Assembly (NCBI GenBank): GCA_002344355.1
Contig: DDTN01000022.1
Span: 110,034-174,033, forward strand
Direction of reading: 5' to 3'
Source: Proteobacteria bacterium UBA2363
Lineage (GTDB): Bacteria > Pseudomonadota > Gammaproteobacteria > Xanthomonadales > UBA2363
DNA length: 64,000 nucleotides
Position 1 is the stretch's first letter, and the number at the start of each line of letters is the position of its first letter. The notes beneath the pieces are model-generated. The model saw only the letters and a list, made by a program, of their open reading frames with translations, ran no database searches and was not told the origin of the DNA. A program made the position numbers and the translations under genes. Below are positions 53,502-63,025 of the stretch, in pieces.

Positions 53502-54020
53502 TCACTCGCGCAGGCGCGGCCGCAGCGCGGCCAGGTTGCAGGGCCGGGTGCGGCGGTCGAGCTGGGCGGCGATGATGCGTTCCCAGCCGGTCCGGCAGGC
53601 CGAGGTCGAGCCGGGCAGGCAGAACACGAAGGTCGCGTTGGCGATGCCGGCCAGGGCGCGCGACTGCAGGGCCGAGGTGCCGATCTCGTCCCAGGACAGC
53701 ATCCGGAACAGCTCGCCGAAGCCGGGCATCTCCCGGTCCAGCAGGGGCGCGATCGCCTCGGGCGTCGAGTCGCGGCCGGTGAAGCCGGTGCCGCCGGTGA
53801 CGATCACCGCGTCGACCGCCGGATCGGCGATCCAGGCGCTGACCGCGGCGCGCAGCCGGTAGCGGTCGTCCGGGAGCAGGGCGCGGTCGGCCAGGCGGTG
53901 GCCGGCCGCGGCGAGCGCCTGGCACAGGTAGTCGCCGCTGGAATCCTCCGCCAGGGTGCGCGAATCCGACACCGTCAGCACGGCGATGGCGAGCGGCTCG
54001 AAAAGCGGGTCGTGGCTCAT
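53502..54020 (-). CDS. moaB: Molybdenum cofactor biosynthesis protein MoaB
   Basis: 172 residues. MPT-binding fold with VIVTGGTGFTGRDSTPEA and the SDSRTLAEDSSGDYLCQAL segment. Adenylates molybdopterin before metal insertion. ATG 54020 overlaps the glycosyltransferase stop by 4 bases. No other moa/moe gene is in the window. Confidence 0.93.
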   Translation of the reverse strand: MSHDPLFEPLAIAVLTVSDSRTLAEDSSGDYLCQALAAAGHRLADRALLPDDRYRLRAAVSAWIADPAVDAVIVTGGTGFTGRDSTPEAIAPLLDREMPGFGELFRMLSWDEIGTSALQSRALAGIANATFVFCLPGSTSACRTGWERIIAAQLDRRTRPCNLAALRPRLRE

Positions 54021-56131
54021 GGCTGCGGCTCCAGGTCGAGGTCGGCGGGCGGCAGCCCGGCGCGGCTGCGATTGACCATGGCACGGATCGCGCGCTCGAA
54101 GTCGCGCGCGAAGCCGGCCATGTCGAACAACGGCGAACGGTCCCTCGCCAGTGCCAGGTCGGCGCGCACGGCGGCGAGCAGGGCGGGGTCGCGACCGAGG
54201 GCGATGGCGCGCCCCACGAAGTCCTCGTCGTCGTCGGCGTTCATGGCGTCCAGGCCCAGGCAGGCGTTCAGGCTGCCGGCCACCCGGCTGGCGAAGGTCC
54301 GGCCCGGCACGGTCAGCACCGGGCAGCCGGCCCACAGGGCATCGGACGCGGTGGTGTGCGCGTTGTAGGGCGTGGTGTCCAGGAACAGCCCGGCATGCCG
54401 GTAGCAGGCCAGGTAGGCGGCGTGCGCCTGCTTGGGCGCGAACACCAGTCGGGCCGGCTCGACGCCGGCGGTCGCCGCGGCGGCGCGCAGGTTGTCGGCG
54501 ACCTCCGCCTGCCTGCCGGCGAGCAGCCACAGGACCGAGCCGGGCACGCCGGCCAGCACCCGCCAGAAGCGCTGCAGGCTTTCCGGCGAGTACTTGTAGC
54601 TGTTGTTGAAGCAGGCGAACACCATGCCCTGTTCGGGCAGGCCGAGCTGGCCGCGCGGCGGCGGCTCGCCGACCAGGCGGGTGCTGTCGGACGGCTGGAA
54701 GCAATGCGGCAGGCGCAGCACGGCCTCGCTGTAGTGGCCGCGCTCCGCGTCGGGCAGCACGAAGCGGTCGGCGATCATCCAGTCGATCCAGGGCGCGCCG
54801 GAGGTTCCCGGATAGGCCAGCCAGTTGACCTGCAGCGGCGCCGGCCGGCGCGCCAGCACGTCGGCGATGCTGCCGCCGCCCCAGCCGCGCAGGTCGACCA
54901 GGACGTCCAGCCGCTGCGCCGCCAGGCGCTGCGCCATCACCGGGTTGGCCAGGCCGGCCAGGTCGTGCAGGCCATGGAAGGCGTCCGCCAGGCGCCGGCG
55001 CAGCGGACCGCCGTCATCCGGGGTCGTGGCGAAGCCGATGACCTCGATGCCCGGGTGCCGGCGCAGGTGCTCGACCATCTCCACGACCAGCAGGGCGGTG
55101 GGGTGCTGGCCGAAGCCCGAGGACACGAAGCCGACCCGCAGCGGGCCCTCGGCGCCGCCGACCAGGGCCGGCGCCGCGGGTGTGGGCGCCGCCGCCTCGA
55201 CCCGGCGCTGCACCGCGGCCGCGGCCAGCCCGGCGGCGCGGCGCTGGGCCGCCGGTCCGGCTTCCTCGCTCAACAAGGCGAACGGCGCGATCCCCTCGGC
55301 ACCCTGGTCGAGCAGGGCCAGCAGGCGTTCCCGGCGCGCCGGCAAGGCCTGGTGGCGGCACAGCCGCCGGGCCAGGTACTGGGCCAGGCTGAGCGCCGGC
55401 GCGAGTGCGGGATCCAGCGCCAGGGCGCGCTCGGCGGCAGCCAGCGCCTGTGGCCAGTGGCCGAGTTCGTCGAGGGCCTGGGCCATCCCGTAGTGGCTGT
55501 CGGGGCCGTCGGCGCCCAGGGCGAGCGCGCGCTCCCAGGCCGACTGCGCCAGCGCGTACTCGCCGCGCGCGAGCTGGACCTGGCCCAGCACCTGCCAGGC
55601 CGGCGCATAGCCTGGCGCCGCGCGCACCGCCTGGTCGGCCTGGGCCAGGGCCTCCGTGCCCCGGTCCAGGGCCAGCAGGCAGGCGGCCAGGTTGCTGCGC
55701 GCCGGGGCGTGGCCGGGGACGATGGCCAGGGCGCTGCGCAGCAGCGGCTCGGCCAGCGCCGGCCGCTGCTGCGCGAACAGCAGCCCGGCCAGGTTGTTGA
55801 GGCCGGGCACGTGCCCGGGGTCGGTTTCCAGCGCCTGACGCAACAGCGCCTCCGCGGCGGTCTCGTCGCCCTCCCGGCGGGCCAGGGCGGCCAGGGTCGA
55901 AAGCACGTCGGGGGAGTCCGGGGCCCGCGCCAGGGCGCTTTCCAGGAAGGCACGGGCGGTGGCGAGATCGCCGGCGCGCAGCGCCAGGGCGCCGGCCAGG
56001 CGGGGCGGCCCGGGGTCGGCAGGATGCCGACTGGCGAGCGCCTCGAGCTGCGCCAGCGCGGCCGCCGCCTGTCCGCGTTCGGCCAGTTCCAGGGCGCGGT
56101 TGACGGCGTCGACCGGGGCAGGCCCGGTCAT
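54017..56131 (-). CDS. TPR protein O-GlcNAc transferase-like glycosyltransferase (GT41)
   Basis: 704 residues. About eight TPR units in 1-290 (LALRAGDLATARAFLESALARAPDSP, LGQVQLARGEYALAQSAWERALALG), then the split GT41 catalytic domain: LRVGFVSSGFGQHPTALLVVEMVEHL near 345-370, VNWLAYPGTSGAPWIDWMIADRFVLP, FNNSYKYSPESLQRFWRVLAGVPGSVLWLL and CPVLTVPGRTFASRVAGSL. No signal or membrane segment: cytoplasmic. GT41 enzymes move GlcNAc or other sugars to Ser/Thr; in bacteria targets are mostly unknown, sometimes flagellin or adhesins. Flanked by GNAT and moaB with 4-base overlaps. Confidence 0.88.
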   Translation of the reverse strand: MTGPAPVDAVNRALELAERGQAAAALAQLEALASRHPADPGPPRLAGALALRAGDLATARAFLESALARAPDSPDVLSTLAALARREGDETAAEALLRQALETDPGHVPGLNNLAGLLFAQQRPALAEPLLRSALAIVPGHAPARSNLAACLLALDRGTEALAQADQAVRAAPGYAPAWQVLGQVQLARGEYALAQSAWERALALGADGPDSHYGMAQALDELGHWPQALAAAERALALDPALAPALSLAQYLARRLCRHQALPARRERLLALLDQGAEGIAPFALLSEEAGPAAQRRAAGLAAAAVQRRVEAAAPTPAAPALVGGAEGPLRVGFVSSGFGQHPTALLVVEMVEHLRRHPGIEVIGFATTPDDGGPLRRRLADAFHGLHDLAGLANPVMAQRLAAQRLDVLVDLRGWGGGSIADVLARRPAPLQVNWLAYPGTSGAPWIDWMIADRFVLPDAERGHYSEAVLRLPHCFQPSDSTRLVGEPPPRGQLGLPEQGMVFACFNNSYKYSPESLQRFWRVLAGVPGSVLWLLAGRQAEVADNLRAAAATAGVEPARLVFAPKQAHAAYLACYRHAGLFLDTTPYNAHTTASDALWAGCPVLTVPGRTFASRVAGSLNACLGLDAMNADDDEDFVGRAIALGRDPALLAAVRADLALARDRSPLFDMAGFARDFERAIRAMVNRSRAGLPPADLDLEPQP

Positions 56132-56595
56132 GCCAGCTCCTTCAGGTAGAAGCGGCTGTCGGGGTCGATGCGGCGCCAGCCGTCGCGGCTGTAGACGGCC
56201 TGGGCCCGGACGTTGTCGTCGCCGGTCTCCAGCAGCAGGAAGGCCGCGCCGGCCTGCAGCGCATGGTCGGCGGCGGCGCGCAGCAGGGCATCGACGATGC
56301 CGGTGCCGCGCGCGGCGGGGTCGACGTACAGGTCGTTCAGCAGGAACGCCGGTCGCAGCCGCACCGACGAGAACACCGGGTACAGTTGCAGAAAGCCCAG
56401 CGCCAGCCCGTCCCGGCAGGCCAGCAGCAGCACCGATTCGCCGCGCGCCAGCCGGGCCTCGAGGAAGCCGCGGCAGGCGGCCGGCTGGGAGGGCTGGCCG
56501 TAGAAGCCGCGGTAGGCGTCGAACAGCGGCACCACCCGGTCGAGGTCGTCGAGTTCGGCGCGGCGGACTTCCGGGGCGGCAGGGCGGGCTTCCAT
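56128..56595 (-). CDS. GNAT-family acetyltransferase
   Basis: 155 residues. Fold marks: EVRRAELDDLDRVVPLFDAYRGFYGQ at the start, LNDLYVDPAARGTGIVDALLRAA (motif A, about 88-110) and AQAVYSRDGWRRI at the end. ATG 56595 chosen over ATG 56640 by family fit. It precedes the glycosyltransferase with an ATGA overlap, so the pair may act on the same protein or sugar. Divergent from the YCII gene with 128 bases between. Confidence 0.88.
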   Translation of the reverse strand: MEARPAAPEVRRAELDDLDRVVPLFDAYRGFYGQPSQPAACRGFLEARLARGESVLLLACRDGLALGFLQLYPVFSSVRLRPAFLLNDLYVDPAARGTGIVDALLRAAADHALQAGAAFLLLETGDDNVRAQAVYSRDGWRRIDPDSRFYLKELA

Positions 56596-56723
56596 GCCGG
56601 CAGCTTGCCCGGCGCCCGCGCCGCTGCGCAAGGCCGGCACGCCGGCCCGGCCTGCGCGACCGTCGATCCCGCCGCCCGCGGATCGACCAGTGATGCCGGG
56701 CGCACCGCTCCGCGGAGACCTCC

Positions 56724-57074
56724 ATGAAGTACCTGCTGATGATCTACGGCGACGAATCGGTCTGGGCGCGGATGAGCCCGGGCGAGACGGCGGCCGTCTA
56801 TGCGGCGCACGCCGACTTCGGACAGGCGCTGGCGGCTGCCGGCGCCCTGCTTGGCGGTGCCGAGCTCAAGCCGTCGGATGGCGCATGCACGGTGCGCTTC
56901 GGGCCGGAGGGCCCGAGGGTCACCGACGGCCCCTTCGCGGAGGCCAGGGAGCAGCTCGGCGGCTACTACCTGATCGACGTGCCCGACCTGCAGGCCGCCC
57001 TCGAGTGGGCGCGGCGCATGCCCGGCATGGGCGACGGCGCGGTCGAAGTGCGCGCGGTCAACGACATGGACTGA
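56724..57074 (+). CDS. YCII-related domain protein
   Basis: 116 residues. MKYLLMIYGDE and GPFAEAREQLGGYYLIDVPDLQAALEWARRMP are typical of YCII-related proteins, a ferredoxin-like fold with a conserved His/Asp pair. GCGGAG precedes ATG 56724 by 7 bases. In actinobacteria and others these genes often accompany ECF sigma factors, but the nearby ECF gene is 7.7 kb away. Function unknown. Confidence 0.88.
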   Translation: MKYLLMIYGDESVWARMSPGETAAVYAAHADFGQALAAAGALLGGAELKPSDGACTVRFGPEGPRVTDGPFAEAREQLGGYYLIDVPDLQAALEWARRMPGMGDGAVEVRAVNDMD

Positions 57075-57110
57075 GCGGCGCGGCGTCGCGACTGCCCGGC
57101 CGTCGCCGAG

Positions 57111-57572
57111 TCAATGGTCCCGACCGGCGGCGCGTCGTGCCTGCTGCTGACGGTGCTTCTCGGTCTGCCAGGCGCGTTCGCTGACGGTTTCCGCCAGGCA
57201 CTGGCTGTTGTAGCGCCGCACCAGTTCGTTCTGCCTGGGCACGCTGGCGTCCAGCGCAGCGAGGCGGGCGTCGACGTCGTCGTGCAGCCGGTTGTGTTCG
57301 GCGACCGCCTGGTTGAAGCGGTCGACCGCCTCGGCATCGCTCCGGTCCAGGCCAGCGCGGCGCTCCTCCAGGCGGCGGGAGGAGGCCTCCAGGCGGCGTT
57401 CTGCGGCATCCAGCCCGCGCCTCTGTTCGCTGCGGATCCGGTCGATCGCCTCGCGGTCGAGCTCCAGGCCGACGCACAGTCGCAACTTCTCCGGGCTCAT
57501 GGACGCCGCGGCGGCGGCTCCCGCCAGGACGGCCAGGGTGGCGGCGAGCAGGCGGGGAGGGCGCATGGGCAT
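57111..57572 (-). CDS. Small exported coiled-coil protein, unknown function
   Basis: 153 residues from ATG 57572 (GGAG 9-10 bases upstream; ATG 57566 also possible). Signal peptide (hydrophobic 7-23, AAAAS). The rest is a charged helix from about 35 to 145 rich in Arg, Glu, Gln (DRIRSEQRRGLDAAERRLEA and ERRAGLDRSDAEAVDRFNQA), likely coiled coil, with CVG and QCL as the only cysteines, perhaps a disulfide. Resembles small periplasmic chaperone-like proteins in composition only. Converges on the YCII gene with 36 bases between. Confidence 0.65.
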   Translation of the reverse strand: MPMRPPRLLAATLAVLAGAAAAASMSPEKLRLCVGLELDREAIDRIRSEQRRGLDAAERRLEASSRRLEERRAGLDRSDAEAVDRFNQAVAEHNRLHDDVDARLAALDASVPRQNELVRRYNSQCLAETVSERAWQTEKHRQQQARRAAGRDH

Positions 57573-58027
57573 GACGGCGACTCCGTGGGGTGTCGTCTGC
57601 CGCCACACCGGCAGCGGGCCAGCGGGGCCAGGCGCTGGCCACGCGCGGCCGGGGTCGCGCAGGCCCGGCCCGGGTCGATCCGTTGGCGCAGGCCGCGCCG
57701 TGGCCACGGGAAAATGCATCGCCCGTGCCGCTCGCCAGGGCCGCGGCGGCGCTCTCCCGCGTCCCTTTCCGGAACCCGGGGCAGGGGCAGGCGCGGTGCC
57801 GTCGGACCGCCGGCAGGCGCTCGGCAGGGGGCAGGCCTTGCCGTGGCAGGGGCTGGGGTGCGACCCCGGCCAGGCCGGGGGCGGGAGGTGACGGAGCGCG
57901 GGCGCATGTGGAGCGCGCAGGCGGGCCGGAGAACAGGCCAAGGCGAGGGCGCCGGGTCGGTCTGCAGTCCCTGCGCCGGTGGGCGACCGTGCGTGGGCGG
58001 GCGGCGCCGCGGGCGCGGGTCGGGGAC
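57573..58027. other. Intergenic gap with one hairpin
   Basis: 455 bases between the end of prfA and the start of the coiled-coil gene, both minus. No gene recognised; prmC, the usual prfA neighbour, is absent here. A 7-bp hairpin with arms at 57864-57870 and 57874-57880 is 148 bases past the prfA stop and could end the hemA-prfA transcript. Confidence 0.45.
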
Positions 58028-59113
58028 TCAGCCGCCTTCGCCCAGGGCCTTGAGTTCGTCGGCCTGGTGCTCGCGGCCGAGCGCGTCGATGACCGGGTCG
58101 AGGTCGCCGGCGAGGATCTCGTCGAGCGCGTACAGGGTCAGGTTGATGCGGTGGTCGGTGAGCCGGCCCTGCGGGAAGTTGTAGGTGCGGATGCGCTGGC
58201 TGCGGTCGCCGGAGCCGACCTGCAGGCGCCGGCTGTCGGCCTGCGCCTGCTCCTGCCGGCCGCGCTCGGCGTCGGTCAGGCGCGCCGCCAGCAGCGCCAG
58301 TGCGCGGGCGCGGTTCTTGTGCTGGCTGCGCTCGTCCTGGCATTCGACCACCGTGCCGCTGGGCAGGTGGGTGATGCGGATCGCCGAGTCGGTCTTGTTG
58401 ACGTGCTGGCCGCCGGCGCCGGAGGCCCGGAAGGTGTCGATCTTCAGGTCGGCCGGGTCGAGCTGGACCTGGGCGACCTCGTCCTGTTCGGGCAGGATCG
58501 CCACGGTCGCCGCCGAGGTGTGGATGCGTCCCTGCGACTCGGTGGCCGGCACCCGCTGGACCCGGTGCGTGCCGGACTCGAACTTCAGTCGCGCGTACAC
58601 CGACTGGCCCTCGATCCGCGCCACCGCCTCCTTGTAGCCGCCATGCTCGCCCGGGCTCTCGCTGAGCAGCTCGACGCGCCAGCCGCGCCGCTCGGCGTAG
58701 CGCAGGTACATGCGCATCAGGTCGCCGGCGAACAGGGCCGCCTCGTCGCCGCCGGTGCCGGCGCGCACCTCCAGGAAGACGTTGGCATGGTCGCGCGGGT
58801 CCGGCGGCAACAGCGCGAGCTGGAGCGCCTGCTCCAGCGCCAGCGATTCCGCCTCCAGGCGCGCGACTTCCTCGCGCGCCATCTCGCGCATGTCCGGATC
58901 GCCGAGCAGGCCACGCGCGGCGTCCAGTTCGTCGCCGTTGCGCCGGTACGCCAGCAGGGTGTCGGCGACCGGCTGCAGCCGCGCGTACTCGCGCGAGAGC
59001 TCGGCGAAGCGCTGGCCGTCGCCGGCGACCTCCGGTTGCGCCAGCAGCAGGCCGACCTCCTCGTGGCGCTGCGCCAGCTGCTCCAGGCGCGCGAGCATCC
59101 GGGCGCCGGTCAT
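58028..59113 (-). CDS. prfA: Peptide chain release factor 1
   Basis: 361 residues. The tripeptide GGQ is in RASGAGGQHVNKTDS, and the stop-codon-reading PAT motif is VPATESQGRIH (RF1 reads UAA/UAG; RF2 has SPF). N-terminal helical domain complete. ATG 59113 overlaps the hemA stop by 4 bases (ATGA), the usual hemA-prfA coupling. Confidence 0.97.
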   Translation of the reverse strand: MTGARMLARLEQLAQRHEEVGLLLAQPEVAGDGQRFAELSREYARLQPVADTLLAYRRNGDELDAARGLLGDPDMREMAREEVARLEAESLALEQALQLALLPPDPRDHANVFLEVRAGTGGDEAALFAGDLMRMYLRYAERRGWRVELLSESPGEHGGYKEAVARIEGQSVYARLKFESGTHRVQRVPATESQGRIHTSAATVAILPEQDEVAQVQLDPADLKIDTFRASGAGGQHVNKTDSAIRITHLPSGTVVECQDERSQHKNRARALALLAARLTDAERGRQEQAQADSRRLQVGSGDRSQRIRTYNFPQGRLTDHRINLTLYALDEILAGDLDPVIDALGREHQADELKALGEGG

Positions 59114-60369
59114 CCGCGCGGTTCCTCGGGGAACAACCGCTCGGCGGCCTCCAGCAGCCCCAGGTCGCCCTGCTCGGCGGCCTCGCGCAGGCGGCTGGTC
59201 GGCCCGTGCAACAGGCGGTTGGTCAGGGTGTGGGCAAGCAGGTCCAGGACCTCGGCAGCGGGCCGGCCGGCGGCCAGTTCGGCGCGGGCCTTGGCCAGCG
59301 CCTGGGCCCGCGCCTGCTCGCCCTGCGCGCGCAGCCGGCGCAGCGGCCCGGTGTGGCCGCGCGCACGCCACCACGCCATGAAGGAATCCACGTGCAGGTC
59401 GACCAGGGCCTGCGCCTCGTGGGCGCTGGCGCGGCGCTGGTCGAGGTTGCGCTCGATGATCAGGCGCAGGTCGTCGACCGCGTACAGATAGGCGTCCTCG
59501 AGGCCGGCGCAGGCCGGATCGATGTCGCGCGGCACCGCGAGGTCGAGCAGGAACATCGGGCGCCGCCGGCGCGCCTTCAGCGCCGCCTCGACCTGGCCCC
59601 GCCAGAGCACCGGCACCTGGGCGCCGGTGGCGCTGAGCACGATGTCGGCCTCGTGCAGGTGGCGGTCGATCTCGTCCAGGGCGAGCGCGAAGGCGCCGTG
59701 GCGGTGGGCCAGGGCCTGGGCGTTGGCCAGGGTGCGGTTGGCCACCAGCAGGCGGCCGGCGCCGGCCTCCTCGAGATGGCGCAGCGCCAGCGACACCGTC
59801 TCGCCGGCACCGATCAGCAGCACGGTGGCCCCGGCCAGGTCGGTGAACGACTCCTGGGCGAGTCGGACCGCGCAGTAGGCGACCGATACCGGATGCCGGC
59901 CGATCGCGGTCTCGGTGCGGACCCGCTTGGCGACCGTGAACCCGGCCTGGAACAGCCGCTCCAGCGTGGTGCCGAGGCTGCCGGCCCGGTGCGCCAGGCG
60001 CCAGGCGTCCTTCAGCTGTCCGAGGATCTGCGGTTCGCCCAGGACCATCGAGTCCAGCCCGCAGGCGACCCGGAACAGGTGGCGCACGGCCTCGCCGTCG
60101 AGGTGGCGGTACAGGTAGGGGTCGAGGCTGCCGGCGGTCAGCCGCTGGTGCGCGTGCAGCCAGTCGACCAGTCCGCCCTCGTGACCCGGCTCGACCGCGG
60201 CGATCAGCTCGGTGCGGTTGCAGGTGTTGACCAGGGCCGCCTCGGTGACGCCCGGCAACGCCATCAGGGCCGGCAGCGCCGCGCGCGCGGCGTCCTCGCT
60301 GAAGGCGACCTGCTCGCGCCACGCGACCGGCGCGGTTTCGTGGTTGATGCCCAGGACGATCAGGCTCAT
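59110..60369 (-). CDS. hemA: Glutamyl-tRNA reductase
   Basis: 419 residues. Catalytic Cys50 in VNTCNRTE; substrate and NADPH regions GEPQILGQLKDA, VLLIGAGETVSLALRHL and DLAVPRDIDP; C-terminal dimerisation helices. It reduces Glu-tRNA(Glu) (made by GltX) to glutamate-1-semialdehyde, first committed step of haem synthesis. Haem is needed for the cytochrome bc1 genes at 14955-17576. Divergent from the TPR lipoprotein with 275 bases between. Confidence 0.96.
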   Translation of the reverse strand: MSLIVLGINHETAPVAWREQVAFSEDAARAALPALMALPGVTEAALVNTCNRTELIAAVEPGHEGGLVDWLHAHQRLTAGSLDPYLYRHLDGEAVRHLFRVACGLDSMVLGEPQILGQLKDAWRLAHRAGSLGTTLERLFQAGFTVAKRVRTETAIGRHPVSVAYCAVRLAQESFTDLAGATVLLIGAGETVSLALRHLEEAGAGRLLVANRTLANAQALAHRHGAFALALDEIDRHLHEADIVLSATGAQVPVLWRGQVEAALKARRRRPMFLLDLAVPRDIDPACAGLEDAYLYAVDDLRLIIERNLDQRRASAHEAQALVDLHVDSFMAWWRARGHTGPLRRLRAQGEQARAQALAKARAELAAGRPAAEVLDLLAHTLTNRLLHGPTSRLREAAEQGDLGLLEAAERLFPEEPRG

Positions 60370-60644
60370 GGGAGGCGTGGCGACGGCTGCGGCCCGTTGG
60401 CGTGGATGACCCGGGACTGCATGCGCACGCGCCGACCGCGCGGACGCGTCCGGGGCCCGGCCTGGCGATGCCGGTCGGCCAGGGCGGAGGTTCCCGGGGC
60501 GGCGGGCGGCGCTGGCCGGGCGCGGCCGCCCGGCCGTTGCCGGCCGGGGGCGCGTGCGCCGCACAGACTGGGGGCGGCTGGCTTTGGCAGAATGCGATTG
60601 TGCGGGCGACGACCGTCTGCTTCAAGCAAAGGATCGAACCGGAC

Positions 60645-62429
60645 ATGTCCAGCCGCAAAAGCCTGCCGTCCCTTCCCTGCCTGGTCGCCGCGCTGGGACT
60701 GGCCGCCTGTGCCAGCGGGCCGGTGCCCGGCGACCGCGCCGGCGCCGGCCGGCCCGGCGACGCCATGGCCGAACTGGCGATCCCCGAGCAGGCGCTCGAT
60801 GCCCTGCCGCTGGAGCACCTGCTCGCCGCCGAGTTCGCCCTGCGCGAGGAGAACCTGGATGCCGCCGCGCGCGCCTACCTGGCGGCGGCGCTGCGCAGCA
60901 GCGACGCGCTGGTGGCGCGGCGCGCGACCCGGGTCAACCTGTCGGCACAACGCTGGGACGACGCCGCCGTGGCGCTGGCGCGCTGGGGCGAGCTCGGCCA
61001 GCGCGATGCGCCGGACTTCCGTCAGGCCCAGGCCCTGCTGGCGTTGGGCCAGGGCCAGGGCGAGCGGGCCGTCGATCACCTGGTGGAGCTGCTGCACGGC
61101 GGCGGCCTGCCGGCCACCCGGCTGGCGGCGGGCGCCCTGGAGGCGGCGCCGGACCGGGCGCTGTCGGTGCAGGCGCTGGAGCGGCTGGTCGCCCATCCGG
61201 GCCTGCCGGCGGACCGGGCCGTCTACATCGGCCTCAGCCAGCTCGCCCTGAAGCTGGAGCGCAACGATCTGGCGGAGGCGATCGCCGTGCAGGGCAGCGA
61301 GCGCCTTCCGGACGCCGCCGAGGTCTGGTTCTGGCGTGCCCGGCTGGCCGCCGCGGCCGGGCGCACCGACGAGGCCAGGCAGGTGCTGGCGCAGGCGGTG
61401 GCGGGCCAGGGCGGGGATGTCCAGGTGCGCCGGACCCAGGCGATGCTCCTCAAGACCGAGCTCGACGACCTGGCGGGCGCCCAGGCCGTCCTGGCCAGCC
61501 TTCCGCCGGACGACGACACCCTGTCCCTGCGCGCGTCCTGGGCGGTCGAGGCCGACGACTACGCCGAGGTCGAGCGCGTCTACCGCCAGCTTGCCGCGCT
61601 TCCGGTCCCGGTGCCGCCGCAGCGGCGCCTGCTGATGGGGGGGCTGGCGGAGGCCCTGGCGCAGGCCAGGGAATCCGCCGGCGACGCCGCCGCCGCACAG
61701 GGCTGGCGGGCGTCGGCGCTGGCGGACTATCAGGCGATCGAGGCCACCGACGATGCCGAGAGCGCGCTGCGCGCCGACCAGCGGATCGCGGTGCTGGAGC
61801 AGCAGCTGGGCCGGCTCGAGGACGCCCTGGCCCGGCTGGCGGCGCAGCGCGAGCGCCTGGATCCGGGCGACGAGGCGTTCGCCGGGAGCTGGCTGCTGGA
61901 GTCGGAGCTGCTGGAGCGTGCCGGCGAGCCGGCGCGGGCGCTCGCCGCGCTCGACGCCGGCGTCGCCGCGCTGCCCGACGACACCCGCCTGCGCTACGCC
62001 CGCGGCCTCACCCGCGAGCGCAACGACGAGGTCGAGGCGGCCCTCGACGATTTCCGCACCCTGACCGAGATCGAGCCGGACAATCCGGTGTTCCTGAATG
62101 CCTACGGCTACACCCTGGCCGACCGTACCGACCGCCACGACGAGGCGCTGGCGCTGATCGAGCGCGCCCTGCTGCTCAATCCCGAGGACGTCGCCACCAT
62201 CGACAGCATGGGCTGGGTGCTGTACCGGCTCGGGCGCAACGAGGAGGCGCTCTACTACCTGCAGCAGGCCTGGGAGGCGCAGGTGGATGCCGAGATCGGC
62301 GCCCACCTGGGCGAGGTGCTCTGGCAACTGGGCCGGCGAGAGGAAGCGCGGGAGATCTGGCGGCGGGCGGCCGAGGTCGACGCCGACAACCGGACGCTGC
62401 GGGCGACGATCGGGCGGCTCGACCCGTGA
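60645..62429 (+). CDS. TPR-repeat outer-membrane lipoprotein
   Basis: 594 residues. Signal peptide with lipobox LAAC at Cys22; position +2 is Ala, not Asp, so Lol export to the outer membrane is expected. The mature part is a chain of TPR-like helical repeats (about 60-590) ending LVLYRLGRNEEALYYLQQAWE-type units, similar to TPR proteins next to lolB in gammaproteobacteria. No enzyme domain. ATG 60645 is used over upstream codons because it gives the lipobox. Overlaps lolB by 4 bases (GTGA). Confidence 0.85.
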   Translation: MSSRKSLPSLPCLVAALGLAACASGPVPGDRAGAGRPGDAMAELAIPEQALDALPLEHLLAAEFALREENLDAAARAYLAAALRSSDALVARRATRVNLSAQRWDDAAVALARWGELGQRDAPDFRQAQALLALGQGQGERAVDHLVELLHGGGLPATRLAAGALEAAPDRALSVQALERLVAHPGLPADRAVYIGLSQLALKLERNDLAEAIAVQGSERLPDAAEVWFWRARLAAAAGRTDEARQVLAQAVAGQGGDVQVRRTQAMLLKTELDDLAGAQAVLASLPPDDDTLSLRASWAVEADDYAEVERVYRQLAALPVPVPPQRRLLMGGLAEALAQARESAGDAAAAQGWRASALADYQAIEATDDAESALRADQRIAVLEQQLGRLEDALARLAAQRERLDPGDEAFAGSWLLESELLERAGEPARALAALDAGVAALPDDTRLRYARGLTRERNDEVEAALDDFRTLTEIEPDNPVFLNAYGYTLADRTDRHDEALALIERALLLNPEDVATIDSMGWVLYRLGRNEEALYYLQQAWEAQVDAEIGAHLGEVLWQLGRREEAREIWRRAAEVDADNRTLRATIGRLDP

Positions 62430-63025
62430 CCCCGGGCTGCCGACGGGCGTTCCTCGCCCTTGCCTGCCTGGCGCTGGCGGCCTGCGCCCAGGCGCCGCGC
62501 CGCACGGCGGGCGAGGACTGGCGTCCGGTGGCGGGCACCGCCCCCGAGGCGGTCTCGGCGTTCCGGGTCAGCGGCCGGCTGGCGGTCAGCGACGGCCGCG
62601 ACGGTGGCAGTGCCGGTTTCCTGTGGTTGCAGCGCGGCGAGGCCTACGAGGTGGAACTGCGCCAGCCGGTCAGCCAACGCACCTGGCGCCTGTCCGGCGA
62701 CGCGCGCGGCGCCGTGCTGCATGGCGGGGACGGCGGTCCGCGCCACGGCGCCGACGCGCAGGCCTTGCTGTTCGAGGTGCTCGGCTGGCAGCTGCCGGTG
62801 CGCGACCTCGTCGACTGGGTGCGGGGCCTGCCCGGCGCCGGGGCGCCGGTCGAGCGCCTGGAGCGCGACGGCCAGGGCCGGGTCCGCCTGCTCCGGCAGG
62901 CGGGCTGGCAGGTCGAGTACCGGGCCTGGCTGGACGAGGGTGCCTGGCCGACCCGGATCCAGGCCCGGCAGGGCGACTACAGCGTCCGCATCAACGTCCA
63001 GGACTGGGCCGTCGGCCGTGACTGA
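62426..63025 (+). CDS. lolB: Outer membrane lipoprotein receptor LolB
   Basis: 199 residues from GTG 62426. Lipobox LAAC with Cys20. LolB marks: FRVSGRLAVSDG, GSAGFLWLQRGEAYEVELRQPVSQ and FEVLGWQLPVRDLVDWVRGLP, forming the half-barrel that accepts lipoproteins from LolA. Overlaps ispE by 8 bases. Completes, with lgt, the visible part of the lipoprotein pathway. Confidence 0.94.
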   Translation: MTPGCRRAFLALACLALAACAQAPRRTAGEDWRPVAGTAPEAVSAFRVSGRLAVSDGRDGGSAGFLWLQRGEAYEVELRQPVSQRTWRLSGDARGAVLHGGDGGPRHGADAQALLFEVLGWQLPVRDLVDWVRGLPGAGAPVERLERDGQGRVRLLRQAGWQVEYRAWLDEGAWPTRIQARQGDYSVRINVQDWAVGRD

